64,000 nucleotides of DNA, taken from contig JACMZG010001914.1 of NCBI GenBank assembly GCA_018340805.1, positions 16,820,152 through 16,884,151 of the forward strand. The letters are read 5' to 3'. The translations under genes and the position numbers were made by a program. The notes beneath the pieces were generated by a model, which did no database searches, was not told the DNA's origin, and was given only the letters and a program-made list of their open reading frames with translations. Below, one piece after another: positions 37,393 to 48,000 of this stretch (positions are counted from its first letter, which is position 1; each line of letters opens with the position of its first letter). The stretch comes from Microvelia longipes. Its lineage: Eukaryota; Arthropoda; Insecta; Hemiptera; Veliidae.

Positions 37393-39612
37393 CAGGGTGG
37401 TCCAGCTAAGAAGAACAAGACCTTTTTCTCGGAAACTATGACAGCTAGAAGGATGCGGTTTTCGGCATTGGATTCAATGTAATAGTGAGCAGACGAGAAA
37501 AATCCGTTTTCGGGCACGCTTCGCGCCTGTCATAGAGATGTTAATGCTAACTTTTTTAATTTTATAGTTAGGTATAGGGAAGTTTTTTTTGTTCTTTAAG
37601 AATGAAAAATAAGGAAGATTAGTGGAGATTGCATCAAAATCGGACAATTTTTCACAGAGCTATGATGAAAAAACTTTTTTTTTTAATTTAGTTCACTTCG
37701 GCGCCATTTTGGATGATGTTGCATTTGAATAAAATTTATTATATGGACATATTTTTAAACTAGAAACATTGCTTTAATAAAAGAATGTCAAAAGTTTTAA
37801 TTCTAACCTTAGTTTTAGGTGTAAAATAGTCGTTAAACATAACAAAAACAAAAAAAAATATGGTTTTTCTAAGATACCATGAAAAGTAAGATAGGGAGCT
37901 ATAGTTTTTATGGTTTTGTACAGTTAGCCAACATAAAAAGCAACAATGAGCCAATTTTAACAAATTCGCTTCATAATTTTAAAAGTTATTACTAATAAAT
38001 CTCTTAAAATTGCAAAAAATGGAATATTTTTTATAGTTTACCACCCTATTGTTGATATTTAATGGAACTGCAACGTCATCATACCTTGTGATCTTTATTG
38101 CAGCTTGTATAAGGATTCCAGAACGCCCAAAAACACTTATTTTTGTTCATTGGTTGTGGAGAAATTACGATTACGGTGATTTTCGTCAATCGTAGAATGC
38201 AGAGAGGTACCTTGCAAAACCAAGTAAATCCTTCATAAACGTTAATAAAAAAATTGATTTTGATGATAACTACTTCGTTTCTAGGGGTAAAGGACCAAAA
38301 TAGCAAATCACATAACTAGACTGTAAAGTGATATTTTACTGCTGTGAAAATTTGTTTATTAACGACAATAAACCAGCCAATTTTATTTCCGGAGCTATAA
38401 ATTATCATTATTTATACTATTTACGTTTAGTTGCGCATTTATTAAAAAGAGTCGATTTTTTGTATGAATAATTAATTTACCTTAGTTAAAGAAATTAAAT
38501 AATAAGATTTTAATTAGCATATCACACTGCTCAATTAGGTGGCCATCAGGGTCACCAGACTTGACCCGCGCGATTTTAAATAGCATATCACACAACTGGA
38601 CTGTAAAGTGATATTTCATTGCTGCGGAAATGAAAATTGTCGTTAATAAACAAATTTCCGCAGCAGTAAAATATCACTTTACAGTCTAGTTATGTGATTT
38701 GCTATTTATTGGTCCTTCACCCCTAGAAACGAAGTAGTTATCATCAAAATCAATTTTTTATTAACGTTTATGAAGGATTTACTTGGTTTTTGCAAGGTAC
38801 CTCTAATCTGCATTCTACGTTGACGAAAATCACCGTAATCGTAATTTCTCCACAACCAATGAACAAAAATAAGTGTTTTTTGGCGTTCTGGAATCCTTAT
38901 ACAAGCTGCAATAAAGATCACAAGGATGACGTTGCAGTTCCATTAAATATCAACAATAGGGTGGTAAACTATAAAAATATTCCATTTTTGGCAATTTTAA
39001 GAGATTTATTAGTAATAACTTTTGAAATTGTGAAGCGAATTTGTTAAAATTGGACTCATTTTGTTGCTTTTCATGTTGGCTAACTGTACAAACCAATAAA
39101 AACTATAGCTCCCTATCTTACTTTTCATGGTATCTTAGAAACCCATTTTTTTTTTGTTTTTGTTATGTTTAACGACTATTTTACACCTAAAACTAAGGTT
39201 AGAATTAAAACCTTTTGACATTCTTTTATTAAAGCAATGTTTCTAGTTTAAAATATGTCCATATATAAAATTTTATTTAAATGCAACATCATCCAAAATG
39301 GCGCCGAAGTGAACTAAATTAAAAAAAAATTTTTTCATCATAGCTCTGTGAAAAATTGTCCGATTTTGATGCAATCTCCACTAATCTTCCTTATTTTTCA
39401 TTCTTTAAAGAACAAAAAAAAAGTTCCCTATACCTAACTATAAACTTAAAAAAGTTAGCATTAACATCTCTATGACAGGCGCGAAGCGCGCCCGAAAACG
39501 GATTTTTCTCGTCTGCTCACTATTACATTGAATCCAATGCCGAAAACCGCATCCTTCTAGCTGTCATAGTTTCCGAGAAAAAGGTCTTGTCCTTCTTAGC
39601 TGGACCACCCTG
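37393..39612. mobile_element. 2.22-kb foldback transposon with 977-bp arms
   Basis: The left arm 37393-38369 and right arm 38636-39612 are inverted copies of equal length, starting 'cagggtggtccagctaagaa'. The element is flanked by TATA on both sides (37389-37392 and 39613-39616), which fits TA-type target duplication of Tc1/mariner-like elements. The 266-bp spacer holds a transposase trace and a third inverted piece of the arm (about 38577-38635). Frames inside the arms occur as mirrored pairs and are not genes. Probably a non-autonomous derivative mobilised in trans. Confidence 0.9.
38528..38578 (+). pseudogene. Transposase remnant (IS630/Tc1/mariner type)
   Basis: Translates to CSIRWPSGSPDLTRAIL. 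'W-P-x-x-S-P-D-L-(T/N)-P' is a well-known motif just before the last catalytic acidic residue in transposases of this superfamily. Here it is followed by sequence that leaves the pattern, and no other part of the gene is present. It ties the foldback element to this superfamily but cannot encode an enzyme. Confidence 0.6.
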
Positions 39613-39738
39613 TATATTCAAAGACGCTGATAAACTGTCTGATATGCTATCTATATTATCAAAAAGAAAAAGCAAGAAAAGGGAAAAAATCAGGAACGGT
39701 GTCATAGGCGAAGCCAGAGTTGCCATAAGGGGGCATCA

Positions 39739-39742
39739 TATA

Positions 39743-39785
<43 letters not shown>

Positions 39786-39792
39786 ATATATA
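39739..39792. repeat. (TA)n microsatellite
   Basis: About 50 bp of TA repeat, about 125 bp beyond the right end of the foldback element. Confidence 0.9.
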
Positions 39793-39835
39793 ATATACAA
39801 ACAATTAAAATAAGGTTTATGTTTTGTTGAAAAAT

Positions 39836-40115
39836 GTAATTCTTAATAGGATTATTTGTGGATTTTTTAAAAAAAGAGTGCGCGTCATTCGATAAAATTG
39901 AACAAATGCTAATAATGAAATGAAACTTGGCACCTATGATGTTCTTATGAATATATACATGTGTGTTAAATCTCAAAGTGTTACGCAAGTTTTTCCGCAA
40001 AATGTTTGCTGAGTTATTATTTCCAGTTAATAACGACATATAAAAATTATTTTCCGAATAGCAAATCTAGACTCAAAGATTGATTTTTGTGGCAAGTTTT
40101 ATTAAGGCATTAGCA
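39836..40115 (-). mobile_element. 5S-related element, internal minus fragment
   Basis: Contains 'cattcgataaaattgaaca', 'tgctaataatgaaatgaaac' and 'gagttattatttccag', as in the middle of the family. Both ends are missing. Confidence 0.6.
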
Positions 40116-40449
40116 GGCGTTTTTAAGGCTTTAGATATCATAGAACCAGAGGCATAACCGGTAACGATAAGGATCGTAAGACACCAGGGGTAGACAAACC
40201 ACCAGTGGTATGCGTACGAGGCATTTAAGGCATTTAGGTTATATTATATTTTAAGAAAAACCAAAACACACACTATTAAATAGGCGTTTTTAAGGCTTTA
40301 GATATCATAGAACCAGAGGCATAACCGGTAACGATAAGGATCGTAAGACACCAGGGGTAGACAAACCACCAGTGGTATGCGTACGAGGCATTTAAGGCAT
40401 TTAGGTTATATTATATTTTAAGAAAACCCAAAACACACACTAATAGGGC
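40116..40449. repeat. 167-bp tandem duplication, two copies
   Basis: 'ggcgtttttaaggctttaga' begins at 40116 and again at 40283. The two copies are almost identical through 'caaaacacacact', so the duplication is recent. Confidence 0.9.
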
Positions 40450-41236
40450 AAATTAGTTTTTCATCACCCTAAGCCTAACTTTTACCCCGACAAATGTTAT
40501 CAAATAAACGTAATTTTATTTGAAAATTCGCTAAAAATCAGCACGTCTAACTCGACAAGCCACAAACCTAGTGATTAGTGCGTAGTTTCTCTAGTAAATA
40601 ATCATATTCTTTTCCTTTTTGTGTTCATATTAAAACACAGTAAGGATATAAAGGTGTTGTCCGTCCAACGCTCAGGGTTAGATGTCGCCATCATATCTAT
40701 AATAATAATAAAACATTCCTAGGCTCCAGTCAACCGCGTCGCCTTGCCTTCTCAGCGCATTATCTATTAACCGCACAAATTATCGTATTTTTATTTTCTT
40801 CACAACTTTTAAATAGATTTGTTAAACTTATAAATGATTTTAAACTACGTATAAATTATAATAAATATTATTATTAAAGCTTTTGAGGAGGAATAGGTCC
40901 AAAATAATAAAAAAACAACTAATTTTGCCGAGCTTTCGATATAATTTTTTCTATTTCAAGGCTTAAACATAAAACAAACAGTATAACAGTATAACAAAAA
41001 ACAGTTACATGGTTGCTAACAAATAGATGTTGGACAACAACTAGACTACTTATAGAGGTCCCTATAAAGTTTTTTGTCTAATAAATATTATTTTTTTTAC
41101 TTATAATTTAAAATATTTGATGAAATAATTTTTCAAAAAAATTAGTATGATAAATAAATAATAAGTAATAATGATTGAAATAAGGATAAGTGTTTTTATT
41201 TTTTAAAAGTAAAAATTTATGAAATGCAAAATTTAC
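40450..41236. other. AT-rich DNA, no feature seen
   Basis: No element ends recognised. Confidence 0.4.
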
Positions 41237-41480
41237 ATGGGCCGCCTTTGTGGTCGAGGTTGTTATCGAGTTAAGTATTTATACTGACCTTTGACACCAC
41301 AGAGGTCTGAGGTTCGCATCCCAGGTTAAGCTTTCAGTTTATGTAAGATTTGATTAAATTACTTATAGCCAAAATTAGATAATACTTTGAAGATAATGGT
41401 TGCCTCTACAACCTGAGGTTGTTCCCGCAGGGTTAATCACTATTGAGCCGACAGGCTCTAAATGGGAATTTTTAATATTA
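41237..41480 (+). mobile_element. tRNA-derived SINE, diverged copy
   Basis: A-box region 'ctttgtggtcgaggttgtta', B-box 'gaggttcgcatcccagg' and the tail 'gaggttgttcccgcagggtt' with 'gagccgacaggctctaaat' follow the same plan as 46271-46505 but are strongly diverged. Ends in A/T repeats near 41480. Confidence 0.65.
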
Positions 41481-41534
41481 TTACTTGGATGGAACTAGTT
41501 AGCGGTTGGAAGCACTTAAAATGACATTGAAACT

Positions 41535-42206
41535 AATACTCCAAGAGCCGAACCTGAAACAAATTTAACTCATTTTGTACTACTATAAACAACATTTTTC
41601 AGAAAATATACCTTAAATTATGAAGAAAAAGAATGATCTGGCTATTCAGAGTGGAGCCCTTCATATGATTGTGCATGCTCAAAATATTAGAAAATCGCAC
41701 AAATTCGAGTTTTCTTAAAATATGTGGTTTTCTGTAGGTCGTGTGTAAAACACGAAGAAAACATGTTTTAAAGGTGATAAAATGTTCTATAAAACGAGTA
41801 TTTAATCATCAAAATCAGATAACTAATACCAAAGATAAGTCAGTGACTTTCTTTAAAAATCATTGCCTTTTTGTGCATTTTTTTGGCCATTTAGCAATTG
41901 TCATAACTTTAGTTGTAGTTATCTGATTTTTACGTAAATACACTTGTTTTATAGGAAATTTTATCAGCTTTAAAAAATGTTCTCTTTATGTTTTTCACAC
42001 AACCTACAGGGAACCACTTATTGCAAGAAAACTGGAATTTGTTCGATTTTTCAAGATTTTGAGCGAGCGCATTTATATGAAGGACTCCACTCTGGATCGG
42101 CAGACTATGCTTTTCCTTCATAATTTTAGGTCTATTTTCAGAAAAATTTGGTTTGAAGTAGAACAAAATAAGTCACATTTTTTTAAACCTGGCTCTTGGA
42201 CTATAA
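41535..42206. mobile_element. About 670-bp foldback element
   Basis: Near-symmetrical arms about a centre near 41870. Outer ends are 'atactccaagagccgaacct' on the left and 'acctggctcttggactata' on the right. Inner matching blocks include 'cagagtggagcccttcatat' and its complement. The element at 28298-28460 repeats the inner part, and the outer-end motif recurs at 27663 and 25405. The 79-codon frame 42059-42298 is partly inside an arm and is not called. Confidence 0.8.
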
Positions 42207-42310
42207 AGGGATATCCAAACAAGGATTTTTTTGGAAAAAAGGATGGGGCGATTGGAAACTTTTCTAACCCCATAACGTTGTATAAGATAAAGAAATAAAA
42301 GCATAACTAT

Positions 42311-42599
42311 ATTATGAAGATTTGGGTCTTTCAGTGGTAACCGCGTCAATGTAGATGAAGAATTTGACGTTTCGCCTCTATTGTGGGAAGCATCTTCAGG
42401 GATGTAGGACATCATGAAAAAACAAAATGCTCTACAAAACTGAAAAGAGTTTTATAAAGCAATATACTTTAGCGAATTTCTTTCGTTTCATCCATGATGT
42501 CCTACATCCCTAAAGATGCCTCCCACAGTGGAAGCGAAACGTTGGATTCTTCACCTACATTGATGCAGTCACCACCGGAAGACCTAAATCTTTATGACA
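42311..42599. mobile_element. Inverted-repeat element, about 100-bp arms
   Basis: Arms 42311-42414 and 42494-42599 share 'gggatgtaggacatcatg' type sequence, 'gcatctt(c/t)a' and 'gaagaat' with 'cgtttcg'. The spacer is about 80 bp. Arms are about 80-85% similar, so it is older than the palindrome at 33866. Confidence 0.8.
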
Positions 42600-43422
42600 A
42601 TAATCGCGGAAGCCTACGTAGTTTATAACTACATTGGTAAAGAATGAGAGAAGAGAAGTCTCTTCCCAAAACATAACTTTACTAGTAAAGTTATAAGTTT
42701 AGGTATGAACAAAATTTAACAAATAAATTAATAAATAAATTATCAGGCCATATTAGAGTATGGAAAAGAGTGTATGAAGAAGTAGGAGTTGTCAGTAGAT
42801 GAGAGAAGAAGTAGAGCGTTTAGTGATAAAATGGGAGCCATAGAGCTTCAGATGAAGCAATACATGAAATTCATTAATATTACACTTATCTAACATAGTT
42901 AGACCATAAGCTAAGACCTTTTATAGTACCGTTTCTATCACAAAAGGATTACAGTGTTTAGGTAACTTTTGTAATCACTTAACTAATTAGAATCCGGCAG
43001 TTAAAAGGAAGCTAAATGTACTGCACTACTCTTGTTAAATTTAGTGTGTTTAAAACAATATAATAGACCAAAGCATAAAACCAAAGTCTAACAAAATGTA
43101 AAAACTAAATATATAATACTACAAAATAATAATAAAAGATTAAATAAGGTTTATTTATTTCATCACAAGAATAGGATTGGGCTATAATTTTATATTTTTA
43201 TTCTATACACAGAGGTATTAAAAAAATATTCCTGAACAGGATAAAAAAAATGTAAAAGAACTATAATAATAGATTCATTATAGGAAACAAAAATATATTA
43301 ATAGGAAAGGATTAAAGTGCTTTTAATCACAGGGTACGCATAATTAAGTAATACAGTAAATTTAAATAGAGTTAATCGTTTTTATATTTGTTATTTCCAA
43401 AAAATAAATGTTTAGTGGAGAA
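42600..43422. other. AT-rich DNA, no feature seen
   Basis: No gene or repeat recognised. Confidence 0.45.
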
Positions 43423-45163
43423 AAAAATCAGGTAGAGAGTGCTTCAGAAATATCGCTCGAGTCGACTGAAGGACTCGCTTCGCTCGTCCTCAGGAATACG
43501 AGTCGTTAAAATTATATGAATCGTCTATAGACTCGCTTCGCTCGTCCTCAGGATATACGAGTCGTTAAAATTATACTGACTCGTCTATCGACTCGCTCGC
43601 TCGTCCTCAGGATATACGAGTCGTTAAAATTATACTGAACTCGTCTATAGACTCGCTTCGCTCGTCCTCAGGATATACAGTCGTAAATTATACTGAACTC
43701 GTCTATAGACTCGCTTCGCTCGTCTCAGGATATACGAGTCGTTAAAATTATACTGAACTCGTCTATAGACTCGCTTCGCTCGTCCTCAGGATATACGAGT
43801 CGTTAAAATTATACTGAACTCGTCTATAGACTCGCTTCGCTCGTCCTCAGGATATACGAGTCGTTAAAATTATACTGAACTCGTCTATAGACTCGCTTCG
43901 CTCGTCCTCAGGATATACGAGTCGTTAAAATTATACTGAACTCGTCTATAGACTCGCTTCGCTCGCCTCAGGATATACGAGTCTTAACTGAAACTCGTCT
44001 ATAGACTCGCTTCGCTCAGGATATACTCGGAACTCGTCTATAGACTCGCTCGCTCGTCCTCAGGATATACGAGTCGTTTAAAATTATACTGAACTCGTCT
44101 ATAGACTCGCTTCGCTCGTCCTCAGGATATACGAGTCGTTAAAATTATACTGAACTCGTCTATAGACTCGCTTCGCTCGTCCTCAGGATATACGAGTCGT
44201 TAAATTATACTGAACTCGTATAGACTCGCTTCGCTCGTCCTCAGGCGTTAAAATTATACTGAACTCGTCTATAGACTCGCTTCGCTCGTCCTCAGGATAT
44301 ACGTCGTTAAAATTATACTGAACTCGTCTATAGACTCGCTTCGCTCGTCTTCAGGATATACGAGTCGTTAAAATTATACTGAACTCGTCTATAGACTGCT
44401 TCGCTCGTCTCAGGATATACGAGTCGTTAAAATTATACTGAACCGTCTATAGACTCGCTTCGCTCGTCTTCAGGATATACGAGTCGTTAAAATTATACTG
44501 AACTCGTCTATAGACTCGCTTCGCTCGTCCTCAGGATATACCAGTCGTTAAATTTATACTGATCTCGTCTTTAGACTCGCTTCGCTCGTCCTCAGATAGT
44601 AAAAGAATCCATTTGATTCCCAGTGGTCACCCATCCAGGCATTATGTAACAAATGACTTAACTTTTATGTAACAAAAATCGTGGATATACTTGTCGTATT
44701 AAAACAAAACTTGATGTACTTATTTTATTATGTTAAGGTATAAAGTTGTACTGAATTTCAACTCAATTGGATTAATTTCCGATTTTTTTACAATTTGTAA
44801 AAAACGTACACAAGTTATTTGATAAAACTTGAACTAATGCTGATAATGAGATGAAACATGGCACATATTAAAGTCTTAGTCATTATTGCGGGTGAATGAC
44901 ATAATAAAAATATTTTCCGGGTAACAAAAGTAACTACAGTAATAGATTGATTTTCGTAGCAAGTTTCAACACTCTTGCATAAATACACAGGGAGCTACGA
45001 TGATAACAAACACACACACACACACACATAGAAACAGACAACTTGGTGAAACCACTTAGGGGGTCTCTAAAAACCTAAAATAGATAATTTAGGGAACATC
45101 CCGGTTTTGGATGATTTTGCAAACACAATACTTACCGTACTATAAACGTACGGTATAAATGAA
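43423..45163 (-). mobile_element. 5S-related repeat element with expanded array
   Basis: Begins near 'aaaaaaatcaggtagagagt' and ends 'aaatgaagaaaagtaaata'. On the minus strand its 5' two thirds follow the family (CA tract near 45011, 'tgctgataatgagatgaaac' block near 44837). The 5S-like segment is 44618-44667 ('cctggatgggtgaccactgg'). The unit normally present once or twice 3' of the 5S box is expanded to about 19 copies, making this copy 1.74 kb. Confidence 0.8.
43443..44600 (-). repeat. 60-61-bp tandem array, about 19 units
   Basis: Plus-strand unit: 'ctcgtctatagactcgcttc' then 'gctcgtcctcaggatatacg' then 'agtcgttaaaattatactga'. Units differ mainly by small indels. On the minus strand each has GAGCGAAGCGAG, containing GCGAAGC, a heptamer known to form a very stable DNA mini-hairpin. 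The unit is homologous to the one at 1-270 and to the one or two units in ordinary copies. Confidence 0.95.
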
Positions 45164-46068
45164 GAAAAGTAAATATAATAATAATCAAGTTGTACTCAAA
45201 GATGGGAAATATAAGGACGGAAAAGTTAAAGAGAAAAGTTAATATGGGAGAAACATAATTAACCATATAGTGAACTAATAACTATAATGAAATTTGGAAC
45301 TACGCTGAAATATGGAACTACACTTTTAATCATTTTTATTATTAATAATTAATAAGTTTATTAATTAATTAATAAGTCCCAACAAAACGTAAGTTTTAAA
45401 CAACGTGAAATTATTGAAAATTAAGCCTAGTTGTTTTGTTTCCCACTTAATAGTAACTTTTAAAATAATATTATATTATCAAAATACAAAAATATTAAAA
45501 ATAAATATCATGGATATAAAAAATAACATTTTTGGAGGCGATAGAACAAACATTAATCAAACAAAAATGCCGCAGGCTTATGCATTCTGAATTCAAATTA
45601 ATAATTTATTTCTGTTGTTTATTTACAATCTTTAAAATCAATTTATAACTTAACAAAAATTCGTGATATATAAACTTATAATTATCTAGTTAGCATGGCA
45701 TCTATAGAAGAACTCATAGGCTATGTGATGAAACGGGTATATATAGTTTCGAAACAGATAAGGATGTGGTGTAAGATGAAGCAATGGGCTAACCAGATTA
45801 GAGTGCTGACTTGATTAAAACTTAATATAAGCCCTTCTCAAGGTACGACAAGGTAATAGTAGAGAGAAAGACGAAGAATTCTTTAACCTTCTCGTATAGG
45901 CGCACGGGACGCATCAGACAGACTTACTAAAAACTTATATGACAAGTAATCATTTATGCATTAAGCGCCTCAAAATAACTTGTATAGCCCACAGTTCATT
46001 TATTAAAACAACTTAAAAGTTACGTATTTCACTCGATAGCTTGAATACTAAATGGTTTTAAAGTTTTT
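45164..46068. other. AT-rich DNA, no feature seen
   Basis: The frame 45405-45590 begins with a non-ATG codon and has no recognisable domain. Confidence 0.4.
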
Positions 46069-46270
46069 ACTTTTCCTCATTTGTGCCGTGAGTGTAAAAA
46101 AATATTTTGTTAGCATTACAAAAACTGAAACCAGTATTTAAACTAAATTATGTGTTTTTAAGACCTCCTGAGTGGTTTTTACAGAGTCTTCCGTCTGTAT
46201 GTGTGAATACGTGTATATCTGTTATCATTGTAGCTTCCAGTGTGTTTATGCTAGATACAGTGGTGGACTG
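46069..46270 (+). mobile_element. 5S-related element, 5' part interrupted by a SINE
   Basis: Starts 'acttttcctcatttgtgccg', then 'gtgtttttaagacctcctga' and 'ttccgtctgtatgtgtg'. It is cut at 46270 by the SINE insertion. Beyond 46520 the family pattern could not be followed. Confidence 0.65.
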
Positions 46271-46505
46271 TCTGCCTCCGTGGCCGTGATCGTAAAGGCG
46301 TTCGATTTCGGCACCGGAGGTCCGGGGTTCGCAGCCCGGGCTATGCTCTAAGATTTTATGAATAGTATTTGTAATAAAAAGATTTCGCCAACTTTAATTA
46401 ATTCTTAGAGTGTAGTAGATGCAACCCACCTGAGGTGGTTCCCGCAGGGTGAAACCCTGATGGGCCGAAAGGCCCGAAAACGGGCATTTTATTTTTTTAT
46501 TTTTT
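46271..46505 (+). mobile_element. Complete tRNA-derived SINE with target duplication
   Basis: Head: A-box-like 'cgtggccgtgatcgtaaagg' and B-box 'ggggttcgcagccc'; the T-arm CCGGG/CCCGG pairs. Body: 'cacctgaggtggttcccgca'. Tail: 'gatgggccgaaaggcccg' then T/A-rich sequence. A 14-bp direct repeat, acagtggtggactg, flanks it (46257-46270 and 46506-46519), as expected for LINE-mediated insertion. Related copies: 20137-20335 and 41237-41480. Confidence 0.85.
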
Positions 46506-46797
46506 ACAGTGGTGGACTGAGCCGAAAGTGTCCGAGGAGAGTTTGGCCGAAAAGGGCCCAAACCTATATCTCAAGGGACCCAGTAGGGGGGGGGGTCTTA
46601 TATTGCTTCTCAGAAGGGTCTACTTTTCACTAGAATGGTATTAATGATTATAGCTAGCTTAATTTAATTTATTTATTTTAATTTCATAAAATTAAATCAA
46701 ATGATATTAGTTTATTTAAATAAATTAAAAGAAACTTAAGTAAATAAAATAAATAAGTAAGTATAAAATAAACTTAATAAGTAAAACTTAGGTTAAT

Positions 46798-47069
46798 TCT
46801 CAGGCTTGATCAAGGAGACTTTAGTTCTATAAAAAGTTTTGAATGATTTATTCAATTAATATATTTCGCCTATCATTGTAGGCATCTTCAGAATCTATAT
46901 CTACAAGCTACATTAATAAACTATTAAAATAAATGTATTTTAATAGTTTATTAATATAGTTTTTAGATATAGATTCTGAAGATGCCTACAATGATAGGCG
47001 AAATATATTAATTGAATAAATCATTCAAAACTTTTTATAGAACTAAAGTCCCCTCGATCAAGCCTGAGA
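46798..47069. mobile_element. 272-bp near-perfect palindrome
   Basis: Arms of about 130 bp begin 'tctcaggcttgatcaaggag'. The centre is near 46934. The inner block 'gcatcttcagaatctatatc' and its complement flank the A/T-rich middle. The 'catcttcag' motif is shared with 42311-42599. Confidence 0.85.
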
Positions 47070-47675
47070 TGGAGTTCTATAAACTTTCCAGTGCTACAAA
47101 CAACAAACTATTAATTAACTAAACTATTTTATATTTAATATTTAGGGCCCTGATTAAGAATGTTAAGGGCCTCTCGAGGCCCTAGCCTATTTGGTACCTT
47201 TAAAAGTCCAAGTATAAAGAATGGGGGCCTTAAAGGGCCTGAATTTAGGTAACAAATTAAAAATATTTTCAAGTACATTAAAAACATTTGTCCCTAAGGC
47301 CTAACTTAAAGTATTGGCCCTCATTGACTCATGTAATGAATATATCAAATATTAAGTATGTTAATCATTTTTTAAATGATTTTGTTCTTTCATTAAGTTT
47401 ATTTATGGCTGAGGGGCCCAAGGAGGGCTGCCGCCCTCGCCCTTATTGACCTTTCTGCCGCTAGAGAGTTAAAACTTCAACTCTAGAAGAAAAAAAAACA
47501 ATTTTTCGTCTAAAGAATTAAGACTAAATACTGTTTTTATAACAATTTTAAATCCATAGACCATTATTGAAAAACCTAAAATCTGATAGCTAGCATTTTC
47601 GTAGAAGTGCTTTCCAGAAAATAGCATTTTCTGAGTTTGAACCATCATTAAACATCACAATAAATCAGCTAACAT
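47070..47675. other. AT-rich DNA, no feature seen
   Basis: Several 'ggggcc' and 'gggcctt' short motifs at 47145-47240 and 47410, but no repeat structure established. Confidence 0.4.
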
Positions 47676-48000
47676 TTTGAAAACGTATAAAACGCGGAAA
47701 AATGGTTGGGTTGATTTAAACTTTGGAACTCATGTAGTCACACATATGAACAACAAATTTTACAGGTTTTATCTCATTTTTAGCGTTAGTTCAATTTCTA
47801 TTAAATGTCATATATACGTTTTTAAAAATTAACTTAATAAAGTAAATATGGAAACATTACCCAATTAAGTTGAAACTTGACACGAGTGTATTTCTTCATG
47901 TAATAAGTTTTGTTACAATAGAGTATCTGGATGGGTGACCGCTGGGAATTTATCGCGTGAGGAGGAGTGAAGCTAGTCCAAAGACGATAAAGATGTCTTA
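47676..48000 (+). mobile_element. 5S-related element, 3' part plus copy
   Basis: Contains 'tttatctcatttttagcgtt', then a C-box segment 'tctggatgggtgaccgctgg' at 47926-47945. The A-box side is lost. Followed by 'gtgaggaggagtgaagctag'. Confidence 0.6.

Noticed and set aside
38079..39047. Similar minus- and plus-strand frames suggesting a duplicated gene
   Set aside because: They are the same sequence read in the two arms of the 2.22-kb palindrome.
39523..39726. Minus-strand frame with a signal-peptide-like start
   Set aside because: It runs into the right end of the foldback element and the hydrophobic part reflects A/T-rich sequence.
42059..42298. 79-codon frame
   Set aside because: Starts with a non-ATG codon in one arm of a foldback element and is not preserved in the related copy at 28298.
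43443..44600. CRISPR array
   Set aside because: Units are contiguous tandem repeats without unique spacers, in eukaryotic-type DNA.
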